From Dysidea avara (taxonomy: Eukaryota; Porifera; Demospongiae; Dictyoceratida; Dysideidae), in NCBI RefSeq assembly GCF_963678975.1, contig NC_089279.1, positions 28,081,609-28,145,608 on the forward strand: a DNA stretch of 64,000 nucleotides, in the 5' to 3' direction. Position 1 is the first letter of the stretch. The number at the start of each line of letters is the position of its first letter. This document shows positions 1 to 12,479 of the stretch, piece by piece. The notes beneath the pieces are model-generated. The model saw nothing but the letters and a program-made list of their open reading frames with translations. It made no database searches and was not told the origin of the DNA. The position numbers were made by a program, and so were the translations under genes.

Positions 1-307
1 ACAAGTACACAAAAAAATTTGGTAATTTCACCTAGAGTAGGGACCATAACACATCGATAAAAAGTACTGAAACAAGCTGGAGTAGTGCACGATATTAATT
101 CACAGTAAAACTATAAGGAGTATTATATATATCCCTACTGTGTATCAGTTTCCATTATGGTATCTTGAGCACAGTAGGGATATAACACTTCTTATAGTTT
201 TACTGTGAATTAATATCGTACACTACTCCACCTTGTTTCAGTACTTTTTATCGATGTGTTATGGTCTCTACTCTAGATGAAATTTCCAAATTTTTCTGTG
301 CACTTGT
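1..307. repeat. Foldback element (long inverted repeat)
   Basis: Bases 1-142 are repeated almost perfectly in inverted orientation at 170-307, leaving a loop of about 27 nt. The outer ends read ACAAGTACACAAAAAAATTT and its complement. The left end may run off the window. No coding capacity. It resembles the foldback elements at 1911-2169 and 45034-45314 in size and symmetry, so a foldback MITE is likely. A transcript would fold into long dsRNA. Confidence 0.85.
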
Positions 308-309
308 TT

Positions 310-1060
310 GTTAACTTTTTTTGTAAATAATAATTATGACTGGTGAACCCACGCATACCACATCTGAAATGGTGCCGCACGCCCCGATTATCATCTGAAA
401 AGTGAAGTATCCATTACGCTTTGTTGTCAGCTATGTTCAACCCGTTACGCAGCATTTCGAATCAAGAACTATTCGAAAAGTACTTCTGCAATCCACGCAT
501 ACTGAAAGAAAGAAATGGTGTTGCGCGCCCCAGTTATATCAATTATGGCACTCCCATCCTCCCTGATCTCTAGCTAGAAGTTATACCTAATTTAATTTAT
601 AAAAGATAAAAAGCAGAAAAAAGCTACAGAGCCTACACAGACCTACAAAAACACTACATGTTATATCAATTATCGTCTGAAAAATGAAGTATCCATTATG
701 CTTCGTTGTCGGCTATGTTCAACCCGTTACACAGCAGTATGAATATAGAAGCACCTCTAATATCAAAATAGTCACTATGACAAATACGGACGATTTCCGT
801 TACGAAGGGAAGCCATCACGTGCTATCGCCAAATCGACACTTTTCGCTCTCAGCAAAGATGAATGGGACACAAAGGAGGACACTGAAGAATGCATTGTAC
901 ATACTGCGGTATGCCAAAAGGCACCTGTCGGGCCGAAGTGACATTGAACAGTGAAAAAGTCAAGCCTGTAGCCTTAACCGTTATCAAGTTACGCTTGTCT
1001 GAAGGCATCAGTCAGTTACTTACTCAGTCAGTAGAAAATTCCGTTAAATAAATTATTTTT
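310..1060 (+). repeat. Interspersed repeat family, copy 1
   Basis: This stretch shares many blocks with 2160-2850, for example ATTATGACTGGTGAACCCA, CCATTATGCTTCGTTGTC-like text, AATGGGACACAAAGGAGGAC and the final CAGTAGAAAATTCC. Both copies directly follow a foldback element. An 85-aa open frame at 684-941 lies inside it but is not conserved in copy 2, so I do not call a gene. The copy is interrupted at 547-659 by a small insertion. Confidence 0.6.
547..659 (-). mobile_element. Short retroposon-like insertion with 14-bp target duplication
   Basis: A 113-bp segment is flanked by identical 14-bp direct repeats GTTATATCAATTAT at 533-546 and 660-673, which is the signature of a target-primed insertion. 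The same sequence in the opposite orientation is found at about 56328-56440, and related flanking text at about 57528-57600. The length and the long target duplication suit a SINE-like or truncated LINE insertion. No polymerase III boxes are obvious. Confidence 0.65.
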
Positions 1061-1246
1061 AAAATTCCGTAGCAACTTGTTGAAAGTGTTTCGGGTCGAT
1101 CTGAAAGCTTGTTTGGGCTTAGTTTTACCTCACCAATACTGCCTCATCTTCGTATGGGAAAATTGAGGCTGGTTTTTGGGTGATATTATTTTGTGGGCCA
1201 CGCCTACTCGTTTGTGGTCCCTACTATACAGTTACTATTGTACTGT

Positions 1247-1930
1247 ATGATATCATGCAAGTTATCACCATTATTTCATTATCTCTATGCTTAATGATTA
1301 ACTTGCTTGCATTACTAAGAAAGAGAAAGGCAGGCTAGATTAGCTGAAGACCCAATGTCAAGGGGAGGGGGCTTTGACCCTTTCACTTCTTAAAAAGCAG
1401 GATAGTAAATCAAAATGCTCTAATACAACATTCTTTCAAGTTAACTGTAATAAAATAATCAGGTGTTTGTAGGATTATAATTAATAATGAGCCACCCATC
1501 TGCCCACATTGGTCTAGGTAAAAAAAATTTCCTGATCTGAAACATACAATCAACAATGAATGACATAATATAATACAGTATGGTAGTACTGTATGGTAGG
1601 CATAATCAAGGTTGGGTGTGGTCCGTGATAAAATATTACCCAAAACCTACCTCAATTTTCCTCACAATGACATGACAATATTGTTTGCAAGTCCAAAAGT
1701 ATCTTCAGATAAACCTAAAAACAATGTTTCTGACAAGTTGCTACAGAATTTGAAACAAAATTTCAATAGAATTTTCTACTATCTGCCTGCCTGCCTGCCT
1801 ATCCGCCTAACTGGTGCATTCAGTCAAGCATAGTAGAATACTGGCTGTAGCTAGAACCCTACTTCTTTCAAAGAAGTGTTTTGAACTCATTTAACCTTTG
1901 GCATGTTGTTAAACAACCAACAAGTTTAAG
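1247..1930. repeat. Segmental duplication A, copy 1
   Basis: The stretch starting ATATCATGCAAGTTATCACC and running through the CTGCCTGCCTGCCT microsatellite is repeated in direct orientation at 8190-8875 with only scattered substitutions and small indels. Short open frames on both strands are not maintained identically in the two copies, so I see no gene. Confidence 0.8.
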
Positions 1931-2169
1931 GAAAAATTAGGAATTTTAAGGCATCATAGAAAAAAGTTTGGAAACAAGGAAGGTCGCCTACACCTGCAGA
2001 TATACTAGTGAACATTTAATCCCTAATTCAGTCTATACTCCAAGACCAAGACTGAATTAGGGATTAAATGTACACTAGTACATCTGCAGGTGTAGGCGAC
2101 CTCCCTTGTTTCCCAACTTTTTTCTATTGAACGTAAAATTCCTAATTTTTCCTTAAACTTGGTTGTTTA
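1911..2169. repeat. Foldback element
   Basis: Arms at about 1911-2033 and 2050-2169 are inverted copies of each other, sharing AACAAGTTTAAGGAAAAATT, CACCTGCAG and CCCTAATTCAGT, with a loop of about 16 nt. At 8845-8925 the equivalent position of duplication A keeps only the outermost part of the arms. The element was therefore either inserted in one copy after duplication or internally deleted in the other. Confidence 0.8.
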
Positions 2170-2850
2170 CTTTTTGTAACATTATTATGACTGGTGAACC
2201 CATGCATACCACATCAAAAGAAAGGATGGTGCCAAAAGTAATGTTTTTGTCTGAATGGCGCATGCACCAGCTACCAAATACTGCTTTGAAAGTGCAGTGG
2301 CCATTATGCTTCGCTTTCAGCTATGTTCAGCCCATTACACAGCACTGCAGACAAAAAACAGTAGAAGTGTCTCTTCATTAATCCAGCCATCATGAAAATA
2401 TGACGATTCATGTGCCCCCAACTATCAGTTAATGCCTCAAAAGTGCAGCGGCCATTACGCTTCGCTTTCAGCTATTTTCAGCCCGTTACACAGCATTACA
2501 GACAAAAAACATTGTTAGAATCGTCTCTGCAATCAATCCAGTCACCATGGAAAATATGATTCCTGTTTTACTTTACAAACATACTGTAGGGAAACCATGC
2601 ATCGCGCTACCACAAATTGACTGACACTTTGGACTGTCAGCAAAAAGAAATGGGACACAAAGGAGGACAAACGTAAGTCCATGATGTGTCCAATACCATT
2701 TTACGTACCGCGTTATGCCAAAAGGCACGTCTTGAAATGAAGTGGCGTCGAACAGTGAAATAATCAAGCCCATAGCCATAGCCGTTATTGAGTTACACTT
2801 GCCCGAAGGCATCAGACAGGCAGTTAGTCAGTAGAAAATTCCATAGAATA
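2160..2850 (+). repeat. Interspersed repeat family, copy 2
   Basis: Diverged copy of the 310-1060 repeat in the same order and orientation. It contains an internal partial duplication: the block AAGTGCAG.GGCCATTA.GC is present at about 2291 and again at about 2441. No conserved reading frame. Confidence 0.6.
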
Positions 2851-3389
2851 ATGTTTAACAAATTTGTAACAATGTATTGGAATGGAAGCCTTTACAATTG
2901 TACTTAAGGCACTTTTGGGCTTGGTTATAGCTACCTAACCAATACTGTCAAGGTGCCAGGATGGAGTTGTGAAGCTGGTTTTTAGGTGAATTTTTTGGTT
3001 AGGAAAACCTAAATCTCCATGATCCCTAATATACAGTACTACCGTACTGTATGATATGTGCACTATTATCTTATGGTAGGGCTTCCATCTACAGGTATAC
3101 ACGTCACACAACATTATTGCATCAACAATACAATTGTATTGGAATAGACATGTGTTTATGAGCTGTTCTCCAGTATAAATGAGATGTTGTCTGCCACCAG
3201 GAATGTTCTGCTTTTAAAAATATACGGTATATTCACAAAGCGTATGCGGGGATGGACACCTTTTACATAGAAGTACATATGCATGATTGAACACACATGA
3301 ATGCCATCTGGCATGCTTCTAAGAAATATTTGAAAAAAATGTTTGAAATAGCAGTTTACATTTTCACTGAGTGCTGTTACAGATGACAG

Positions 3390-3830
3390 TTTAAATTAAG
3401 AGATTTATTAAAATGTGACTCCCTTATTAGTATAAGAGTGCTTGACTACTCTAATAGAGTATTATTACAAGCATGTTAAAGTATCAATCAATAAAATTAA
3501 TTGGGAGGCATCTCCCTACCAATAATATTATTTACTTTCATATATAAAGTGTTCAGTTAACTTACATAGTGGCATATTTATACACTATCGAGTACATAAG
3601 GTGTGTGAGCAGGCTCCACATCAGAATGGCCATGCAGTGTTTATCATTTGACATTTTCATTGTGTGCAGGATATAGCTATTAAAAGGCTATTTGCCTAAC
3701 CTAATTAATCATTACTCATGCAGTTTACTCTGTATATTCCATAAATTAGATGCAGGGAAAGGCAAAGTATAGATCAAATCCCATGCAGTTTACTCTTGAT
3801 GACCATGCATGCATGCTGAGAAATAATTCT
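3390..3830. repeat. Segmental duplication B, copy 1
   Basis: Direct repeat of about 5775-6230, sharing AAGAGTGCTTGACTACTCTA, TTACAAGCATGTTAAAG and GGCTATTTACCTAACC-like blocks. No gene recognised. Confidence 0.75.
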
Positions 3831-4084
3831 GTGGTGTCTAAATATGCTGCTGAAAGAAAGCATTGATACAGAAAATTAATGCCTTGATATGGTTTCATTG
3901 GATGAAGAAAAAGACAAGTAGCTTGACTGAACATAAAAGAAAGGACAAGGCACAGAGGGCCTACACTCATCGGAACCACATTCCACTGGTGAGTTTGTTA
4001 TTGTGGCATAAAATGGTGACCATGCGCTGTTTCGTTTGGCCTCTAGCCTTGCAACTGTGGTCAGTGAGGCAGTGAGGCAGTCAG

Positions 4085-5460
4085 TGAGACTAAAATTCGA
4101 GTTTTGGTAATTTTTAAAAATTCTATATCGGGCCACCTGTAAGTGTTTTGTTATATTTAATGCTGTAGTATGTATTATATGGACTAGTACTATTCCGTAA
4201 AGGTTATTTTTGTCACGTAAAATATCTTTAGGATGATTTTTGAAGGCGGAATTTTGGGTAGCGTGCAAGAGTTTCACCTCAATCCCTACTTAAACAGTTG
4301 TACTGTTTGATAATAGAGAACAGTAAACAACCCAAAATGGATACAATAATCTAAGTACATGTGTACAAGTATTTAAGGATGAAAGAATCACTGAGTTCCT
4401 GTCATGATCTGCATTATGCTCAATGGTATTTGCACTATTGTAGTTAGTTGTGCATAAACATCACTTAAAGAGCTTCTTTGACATGAGATACTCAGGTGTC
4501 ACTGTAGTATATATTGAATTTCTTTATTCCCCTTTAGTGCTGTCAGTGTTGTGATTCTTTATCATGCAGGGATTTTTTTGCTTTGAAATAGCTACATATA
4601 TCATCATCTATATACATTTCACTGGAATAATAAGTCTTTGGGAAATATAATACTGCAATCCAATATTACATCCATGTAATTAGTTGTACAAGCAACTTTA
4701 CTGATAGAATAACACAAGCATGTTGTCACTGATAAGAATTTTGTAGCATTTACATGAACCACTATCACAAACTTGTGGTGGTTACATATGGTCCCATAAT
4801 GTTGGTCACAGTGCATAATGATCACATACTGTATGCTGCTGGTGTAGACTCAATGGACTGCGCATATTATATACATTATATGTAATGAGGTGTGACATTA
4901 GTCTTGTTGTCACTTTCTGGTGGCATGGCATGGTTTTAGCTGCATGTGATTGTCACTCTCACACTTTGCAACATTACTGGCATCAATGGCACAATGTAAA
5001 CCAAGTTCATGGTGTAATAGTGTGTAAGTTGCTTCAGGAAAATATCGTAAATGTGCAAAAATGTATGATAAATGTGTTGGGGCCAGTAGGCTTTCCCTGT
5101 TTTGTTCAGAGAGTTTGTAGGAGAAGTAACATAAAATTAATGTAATCAACCAGCAAAATGAACAGCAATAAAATTTCAGTCATTAATGTATTCCTTTATT
5201 TCTTAGTTCAATCCATGAAAATGGTATCAATGACTATACACACCAATGTATGCAACTGAAAAAGATTGCATTCAAATGTTTTGTGTTTCAAAAGTATAAT
5301 AAGCTAAATACTGTACATGATGCAGAAATTTCTAGTCATGTCAAAAAAAATTCTGTCAGCACTATATTGTAGCAGTTATGAATGGGTGATGTAGTGCAAT
5401 TTGCACTTTGTTAATAAACTGAGCAAAAAACCTTGATGCAAAGCATCTCTTCATTATTTC
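4085..5460. repeat. Segmental duplication C, copy 1
   Basis: About 1.4 kb starting AAATTCGAGTTTTGGTAATT, repeated in direct orientation at 8922-10316. A partial, more diverged third version is split between 5540-5770 and 7030-7760. Small open frames such as 4885-5145 look shared, but only because the copies are young. They differ by a frame-extending indel and match no family I know. Confidence 0.8.
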
Positions 5461-5529
5461 CATCAGTTTAATTTAGGGTGACTGCTGTATTAGTGGGCTG
5501 CATCGTTTGGCCTCCAGCCTTCAGGCAAG

Positions 5530-7760
5530 CTGGCAGGCAGGCAGACAAAAATTCGAGCTTTGGTAATTAAAAAAAAAAATTATATGTGGCCGCCTGTAAA
5601 TGTTTTCTTGCTATTAATGCTGTGTTTAATATTGAATGAACTAATATTATTCCATAAGGGTGATTTTTTGTCGCGCAAGATGTTTCAAGGATGATTTTTA
5701 AAGGCAGAATTTTAAGTGGCGTGCATCACTTTTGGGAACCCTACTTAAACAGTACTACCGCACTGTTTGAATTAAGTAGTTTAAATTTTAAAAATTATTA
5801 AAATCTGACCCTCTTATTAGTCTAAGAGTGCTTGACTACTCTATTAGAGTATCTTGACCATTTATTACAAGCATGTTAAAGCATCAATCAATAAATTGGG
5901 AGGCATGCCCCTATTCCATTGCTGATAATTTACTTTCATATATAAAGTGTTCAGTTAACTTACATGGTGGTATATTTATACACTATCAAGTGCATAAGGT
6001 GTGTGAGTAAGCTCCACATCAGAATAGCCAGTGTTTATCATTTGACATTTTCATAATATACAGGATATAGCTATTAAAAGGCTATTTACCTAACCTAATT
6101 AATCATTACTCATACAGTTTACTCTGTAAATTCCATAAATCAGATGCAGGGAAAGGCAAAGCATAAATCAAATCCCATGCAGTTTACTATTGGTGACCAT
6201 GCATGCATGCTCAAGTGTTACCTCTGTTATCCTGCTTGGATTACCACTATGTGTACTCACAATAACAGATTTCTTTATGTGCATACTTTTGATGCAACAT
6301 ACTATACTGATTCTGTCTTTCCCTTTTGCACTTTTGTAATACCTTTATTAGTGTAGGGATTTTGTCACTATGCATAGTAACAAGAATGTACAGTAAACAG
6401 TGCATCATTTAATTATTACAGCACTTTAAGTTTTCACTGGGAATTCGAAGATTCAGGTTTTTGTGAAAGAGAAGGGATAAATCTCTATAACTATTCATTT
6501 TGCATTAGCTATATGCTTTCTTATTATAATAAGATTTTAGGCAATATGATTAAGGGAACATCCATTATTTTCAGCATTTTTGCAAGAGTACAGAGAGTAC
6601 GTTAGGGGGAGGAGGTAAAATTCACCTGTACGCTTTTTAATAATGTTTATCTTAGTAGTACCACACAGAGAAATAATTCAATTTAGTACTATAGTGTTGG
6701 TGGTTAGAATCTGTAAGATGGTGGAAGCTGAGGTGTTACAGCTGGAGTCCGAATGACTGTTTTAGGAACTGGCTTTGCAGCCAAGTAGTGTACACAAGGC
6801 TATAAATAAATAATCAATATTCTTTTATTGCTTATGTTCTGATAGATTAGAGGATTATCAGGCAGATGTATTGAAGAAAGCCATAAAAATTTAACACTGA
6901 TCATACCATAGCTATCACATCAGCATTTTTATAGCTACTGTAGTATGCTTTTGGGTAGGAGGGAGGGGGTAAGCAAAAAGAGTACTCTCTGTACACTTGT
7001 GGAAATGCTGAAAATTATGGATGACCACTAAATAAATAATAGAGAACAGTAAAAAGCTAAAATGGATACAATAATTCAGAAGTCAGTCATCTTCATCAAC
7101 TACATGCCTTTTGATTAAAGTAGCCATGGATCATTTTCGAAACAGTTATTCTTTTCGGACTTAGTAACTGTGATGCCCGCTTTGTTGCAGAATTAATATA
7201 TTCCCCTTCATAAGATTCCGATTGTTTCGCTCACATCACATGTACAAGTATTCAAAGATGAAAGAGTCACCAAGGGTCCTGTCAGGATCTATATTGTGCT
7301 CAATGGCATTTGCACTATTGCATTAGTGGTGCATAAACATCACTTCTAAAGCTTCTTTGACATGAGATACTCTGGTGTTATTATAGTATTGAATTTCTTT
7401 ATTCCCCTTTACTGCTATCAGCACAGTGATTCTTCAGGATTTTTTGCTTTGGAATTGCTACTTATGAGATCATCTATACATTTCACTGGAATAATAAGTC
7501 TTTGGGAGATATAATACTGCAATCCAACATTACATCCATGTAATTAGTTGTACAAGCATCTTTACTGATAAAATAACACAAACATGTTTTCACTAGTACT
7601 GATAAGAATTTTGTAGCATTTACATGAACCATTATCACAAACTTACCTAATATGCTCAATGGCATTTGCACTATTATAATTAGTTGTGCATAGTTAGTTT
7701 GTCTGTTGTTTGTCTAGACTCAATGGACTGCGCATAGCATAATTTATTGCATTATATGTA
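5530..7760. repeat. Third, diverged copy of duplications B and C
   Basis: 5540-5770 matches the start of duplication C, 5773-6230 matches duplication B, and 7030-7760 matches the middle of duplication C. A MITE at 6559-7026 splits the series. The order C-start, B, C-middle differs from the 3.4-5.5 kb order, so more than one tandem duplication or recombination step is needed. Confidence 0.65.
6559..7026. mobile_element. MITE with ~42-bp terminal inverted repeats
   Basis: The left end CATCCATTATTTTCAGCATT continues to the GAGTACAGAGAGTAC block at 6600. It is matched in inverted form at 6979-7026. About 470 bp, no coding capacity. The insertion lies between duplicated blocks, so it postdates or accompanied the duplication. 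Target duplication not resolved. Confidence 0.75.
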
Positions 7761-8189
7761 ATGGGGTAGAGGTAATGGCTTGATAAAGTTTGTAAAGAAG
7801 AGATTATTAATCTCATCATTTTCATTAACTTCAGACCCCTATATAATCACTGTAGTTACCACTGGATACCAACTGCAGTATGACAACTGCAGTATGCAAG
7901 ATAGCGTAAATGCAGTGATCTAGTCTATATTTAAGAATATGGTTGATCCCAATTAAACCATAACTATATATACTAGCTAAAGCTGAACCCAAACCCTAAC
8001 CCTAACTTTGTATGCCAGGAATTAGAATCATGAGAATTAGTTACTATCCTTAGGTACTAAAGGGAGAGAGGATGCTAATGTGTCCTCTACTCTCTTTGAA
8101 AACAATCCTGTTGGTCACTAATGGTTAATTTTATGTTTCAGATCCTCCACCTGCATTGCTATGTGTCACCGCCTATATTAGGTCATTAT

Positions 8190-8875
8190 TATGATATCAT
8201 GAAAGTTATCACCATTATTTCATTATCTCTATGCTTAATGATTAACTTGCTTGCACTGCTAAGAATAGAGGAAGGAAGGCTAGATTAGCTGAAGACCCAA
8301 TGTCAGGGGAGGGGGCTTTGACCCTTTCACTTCTTAAAAAAGCAGGATAGTAAATCAAAATGCTCTAATACAACACTCTTTTAACTGTAATAATATAATC
8401 AGGTGTTTCTAAGATTATAATGAATAATGAGCCACCTATCTTCCCACATTGGTTTAGTTAAAAAAAATTCCTTATATGAAACATATAATTAACAATGAAT
8501 GACATACCTGTAATATAATACAGTATGGTAGTACTGTATAGTAAGCATAATCAAGGTTGAGTGTGGCCCGTGATAAAATATCATACAAAAACCTGCTCAA
8601 TTTTCCTCACAATGACATGACAATATTGTTTGCAAGCCCAAAAGTATCTTCAGATAAACCTAATAGAATGTTTCTGACATATTGCTACAGAATTTGAAAA
8701 AAAAGTTCCAATAGAATTTTCTACTATCTGCCTGCCTGTCTGCCTAACTGGTGCATTCAGTCAAGCATAGTAGAATACTGGCTGCAGCTAGAGCCCTACT
8801 TCTTTCAAAGAAGTACTTTGAACTCATTTAACCTTTGGCATAGTGTTAAACAACCAACAAGTTTAAGGAAAATAA
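8190..8875. repeat. Segmental duplication A, copy 2
   Basis: Direct copy of 1247-1930. It ends in the remnant of the foldback element (AACAAGTTTAAGGAAAA), after which duplication C begins almost immediately at 8922. The unit that separates A from C in the first copy (about 2-4 kb) is therefore missing here. Confidence 0.8.
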
Positions 8876-8921
8876 CTTCGATTAGGGATCATAGATCATA
8901 GAAAAGAAAGTTGGGAAACAA

Positions 8922-10316
8922 GGGTAAAATTTGAGTTTTGGTGATTTTTAAAAAATTTCTATATCGGGCCACCTGTAAGTGTTTTGTTATATTTAATGCT
9001 GTAGCATGTATTATATGGACTAGTACTATTCTGTGAAGGTTATTTTCATCACGTAAAATATCTCTAGGATGATTCGTGAAGTCGGAATTTTGGGCAGCGT
9101 GCAAAAGTTTCACCACAATTCCTACTTAAATGGTCGTACCGTTTGATAATAGAGAACAGTAAACAACCCAAAATGGATAAAATATTCTAAGTACATATGT
9201 ACAAGTATTTAAGGATGAAAGAATCACTGAGGGTCCTGTCATGATCTGCATTATGCTCAATGGTATTTGCACTATTGTAGTTAGTTGTGCATAAACATCA
9301 CTTCAAGAGCTTCTTTGACATGAGATACTCTAGTGTTACTATAGCATTGAATTTCTTTATTCTCCTTTAGTGCTGTCAGTGCTGTGATTCTTCATCATGC
9401 AGGGATTTTTTGCTTTGGAATGGCTACTTATGAGATCATATATACATTTCACTGGAATAATAAGTCTTTGGGAAATATAATACTGTAATCTTATTCCAAT
9501 ATTACATCCATGTAGTTAATTGTACGAGCAACTTTACTGATAGAATAACACAAGCATGTTGTCACTGATAAGAATTTTGTAGCATTTACATGAACCACTA
9601 TCACAAACTTGTGGTGGTTACATAAGGTCCCATACTGTTGGTGCATAATGATCACATATGTTGCTTGCATGTGTAGACTCAATGGACTGCGCATACCATA
9701 TATGCATTATATGTAATGAGGTGTGACATTAGTCTTGTTATCACTTTCTGGTGGCATGGCATGGTTTTAGCTGCATGTGATTGTCACTCTCACACTTTGC
9801 AACATTACTGGCATCAATGGCACAATGTAAACCAAGTTCATGATGTAATAGTGTGTAAGTTACTTCAGGAAAATATCGTAAATGTGCAAAAATGTACGAT
9901 AAATGTAGTGTTGGGGCCAAAATCTTTTGGAGGCTTTTTCTGTTTTGTTCAGAGAGTTTGTAGGAGAAGTACCACTGTCATACATAAAATTAATGTAAAT
10001 CAACCAGTAAAAGTGAACAGCAATAAAATTTCAGTCATTAATGTATTCCTTTATTTCTTAATTCAATCCATGAAAATGGTATCAATGACTATACACACCA
10101 GTGTATGCAACTGAAAAAGATTGCATTCAAATGTTTTGTGTTTCAAAAGTATAATAAGCTAAATACTGTACATGATGCATAAATTTCTAGTCATGTCAAA
10201 AAAATTCTGTCAGCACTATATTGCAGCAGTTATGAATGGATGATGTAGTGCAATTTGCACTTTGTTAATAAACCGAGCAAAAAACCTTGATGCAAAGCAT
10301 CTCTTCATTATTTCCA
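8922..10316. repeat. Segmental duplication C, copy 2
   Basis: Near-identical direct copy of 4085-5460. A 132-aa frame at 9716-10114 extends the 86-aa frame of copy 1 only because of small indels. I see no family resemblance and treat both as non-coding. Confidence 0.8.
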
Positions 10317-11560
10317 TCTGTAAGAATGAAAACTGCACCGTATCTGCCCTATAGCAAAATCAAGCACAATACATCAATTAATTAATGTATATGCATAATG
10401 CCATCTAACTTCAAAGGAAACAAGCATGCTTTATTTACCATAATGTACACCAAGGTTATACCATTCGAGGTGTGTCATCATTTTTCTTTGTATGACAATA
10501 ATAGCACTTTACGTGAATGTGACACAACCCTGCAGTGGTCATGCACGCACAAGTCAATTAGCTCCCACAAACAGAGCTGTCAACAATTCAATGGCTATAT
10601 ACCCAAACAAATTTTCTGTGACTATGTGAAATATTATCAATTCTCTATGCATCAAACTGTCCACCTCAGCAGGGGTGGATCCAGATTTTTGGAAACAGGG
10701 TCAAATTGAAATGACACTACAGGAATGGCACACCTTAGTGTGAAAAGCACATGTACTCTAGCATGCAAGGCATGCCAGCCTGGAGCATACCCCATGCCCA
10801 GGAAATTTTTTACAATTAGACCCTTTGAGATGCAATCTGAGAGTGATTTCAGCATGGGTTCATCACAATTTTTTATTCAACTGTTGTCTTAGAGGCGACT
10901 GCTCTATTAGTGTATCTTGATCTTGATATGTACCTAAATGTCAAATTTCTGAATAGTGTAGGAAACCTCACTGTATTCCATGTGTCCTTGACTAAGGAAA
11001 TCTCATGTAAATGTCAAATTTCTGGATAGTGTAGGAAATCTCACTGCATGCCAGGTGTCCTTGACTAAGGAAACCTCGCCAAATTTCTGAATACATGCAG
11101 GAAATCTAACAACACATCAAATTTGTGGCAGAGGAAATGTACAGACACATAAAAATTTCCAATGTTTTAGGAAATGTCACAACATGTGACATTTACGGTA
11201 CACAGGTTTACTTCAGGTTTGATATAGTAAATTCAACATTTACATTTCCTGTACATTTCCATGCTGATTTTTGGTCTGGAAATGTCACTTTTTTTCCTGT
11301 GAAATACTGAAAGACTACAGTTTGCTAAATGGCTGAGTTGGTAGCTATATATTATACTGAAGCTGATAACTCTAACCAATTAAACCAACTGCAGTAACAC
11401 TTTTTGAATCATATAATAAATTCGTTTTAAAATATAAAAATCACACTAATCACCTCTTGTAGCCACAGTGGAAACACTGTTAATTATTTGAATAAACAAA
11501 ATCCACAATTAAAACTTTTGTAACTAAAGATGCAACTCACAATCGAAATCTTTCTTGAAG
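10317..11560. other. No gene seen; repeat fragments
   Basis: AT-rich sequence without a credible gene. At about 10672 a CAGGGGTGGATCCAG block looks like one end of the dispersed CAGTGG-type MITE family, with no matching right end found. A short 61-codon frame at 11125-11310 overlaps several GGAAATGT-type repeats and is not supported. Confidence 0.5.
10936..11112 (+). repeat. 73-bp tandem repeat, ~2.4 copies
   Basis: Units starting AAATGTCAAATTTCTG at 10936 and 11009, with a partial third copy from about 11081. Each contains GTGTCCTTGACTAAGGAAA. No function evident. Confidence 0.85.
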
Positions 11561-11564
11561 AACT

Positions 11565-11725
11565 CTGATTTGATTTTGATTTGATTTGATTTATATATTT
11601 AACCTCCAAGCAATCGGCTACAGCCATTTGCTTGGAGGGACACATTACAATACATAGATAATACACACAGCACTAAACAAAGCAAGGTATAACCGATACA
11701 AAAACAACCAAGGTAAACAACTTAC

Positions 11726-11815
<90 letters not shown>

Positions 11816-12080
11816 AAACAAAAAAAACATGCAATAGTTACAATCATTTTAATGTTATCGAAGGAGTGAGTCACAGTGCCGCTTAAGGACATCCACATAC
11901 TCATAAAATGGAGAATTAATACAGTCAGTTACAGATGATGGTAATGCATTCCACCATTGAATGGTTTTATAACGAAAAAAACGTTGAGTAAAGCATAAGC
12001 GGAACATAGGTATGTTCGCAAAATATACTGGTGTCCTTGTCCTATAAGAAGTAGTTCCACCGAAAACAATTGGTGGTTCA
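11565..12080 (-). pseudogene. LINE 3' end: C-terminal ORF2 tail plus 3' UTR
   Basis: Reading the minus strand from about 12080, a frame contains YKTIQWWNALPSSV. This is the Trp-Asn-x-Leu-Pro motif found near the C terminus of many jockey/CR1/L2-type LINE proteins. It ends at a stop near 11866. The 3' UTR includes the (GT)n tract and ends in a tandem ATCAA-type tail at about 11565-11595. This is a 5'-truncated retroposon; the tail marks the integration end. Confidence 0.7.
11727..11810. repeat. (CA)n microsatellite
   Basis: Uninterrupted CA dinucleotide tract of 84 bp inside the LINE 3' UTR. Poly-Cys/Val open frames across it are artefacts. Confidence 0.97.
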
Positions 12081-12095
12081 AGTGGAATACATTTA

Positions 12096-12163
12096 ACTTA
12101 GTGGTACTGGTGGTACATTAAACACAGTAACTTGGTGGTACTGGTGGTACATTAAACACAGTA
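12096..12163. repeat. 34-bp tandem duplication
   Basis: Two units starting ACTTAGTGGTACTGG and ACTTGGTGGTACTGG at 12096 and 12130, followed by a third ACTTAG start. Confidence 0.85.
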
Positions 12164-12479
12164 ACTTAGCCAATAAAACTCTTGAGGAAAAGGAAGCTAT
12201 ACTCTCCTGAAACAGAGTTGAACAATAGGTATAGTTACATAGACATTATTTGTGTTTGTAGTGATGCATAATTCCTGAAATAAGTCTATACTACTTTTGA
12301 TACACATAAACGATTTAGGGTTTTATTGGCTAAGTACTAACTTAGAAAGGAAAGGCCCCCTTAGCCCCCCCTCCCCCCTAAATTCGCCCCTGTACTCTAC
12401 TAACCTTAGATCTGGTTTCACCCGGTAAATCACAGGTTAGTGTTAGTTAAATTATGGTATGTATAAAAGACAAAAAATA

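Noticed and set aside
7978..8012. CCCTAACCCTAAC as an interstitial telomere
   Set aside because: Only two units within a longer dispersed repeat start (also at 33885 and, inverted, 58250). No tandem array.
4885..10114. Similar open frames at 4885-5145 and 9716-10114 as a conserved small gene
   Set aside because: They lie in a young 1.4-kb duplication where all sequence is similar. Differences include frame-changing indels, and the third copy lacks the frame.
11330..11400. tRNA-like sequence with a GGCTGAGTTGGTAG A box
   Set aside because: No B box and no pairing T arm or acceptor stem in range.
11645..11904. Poly-Cys/Val open frames
   Set aside because: Translation of the (CA)n microsatellite.
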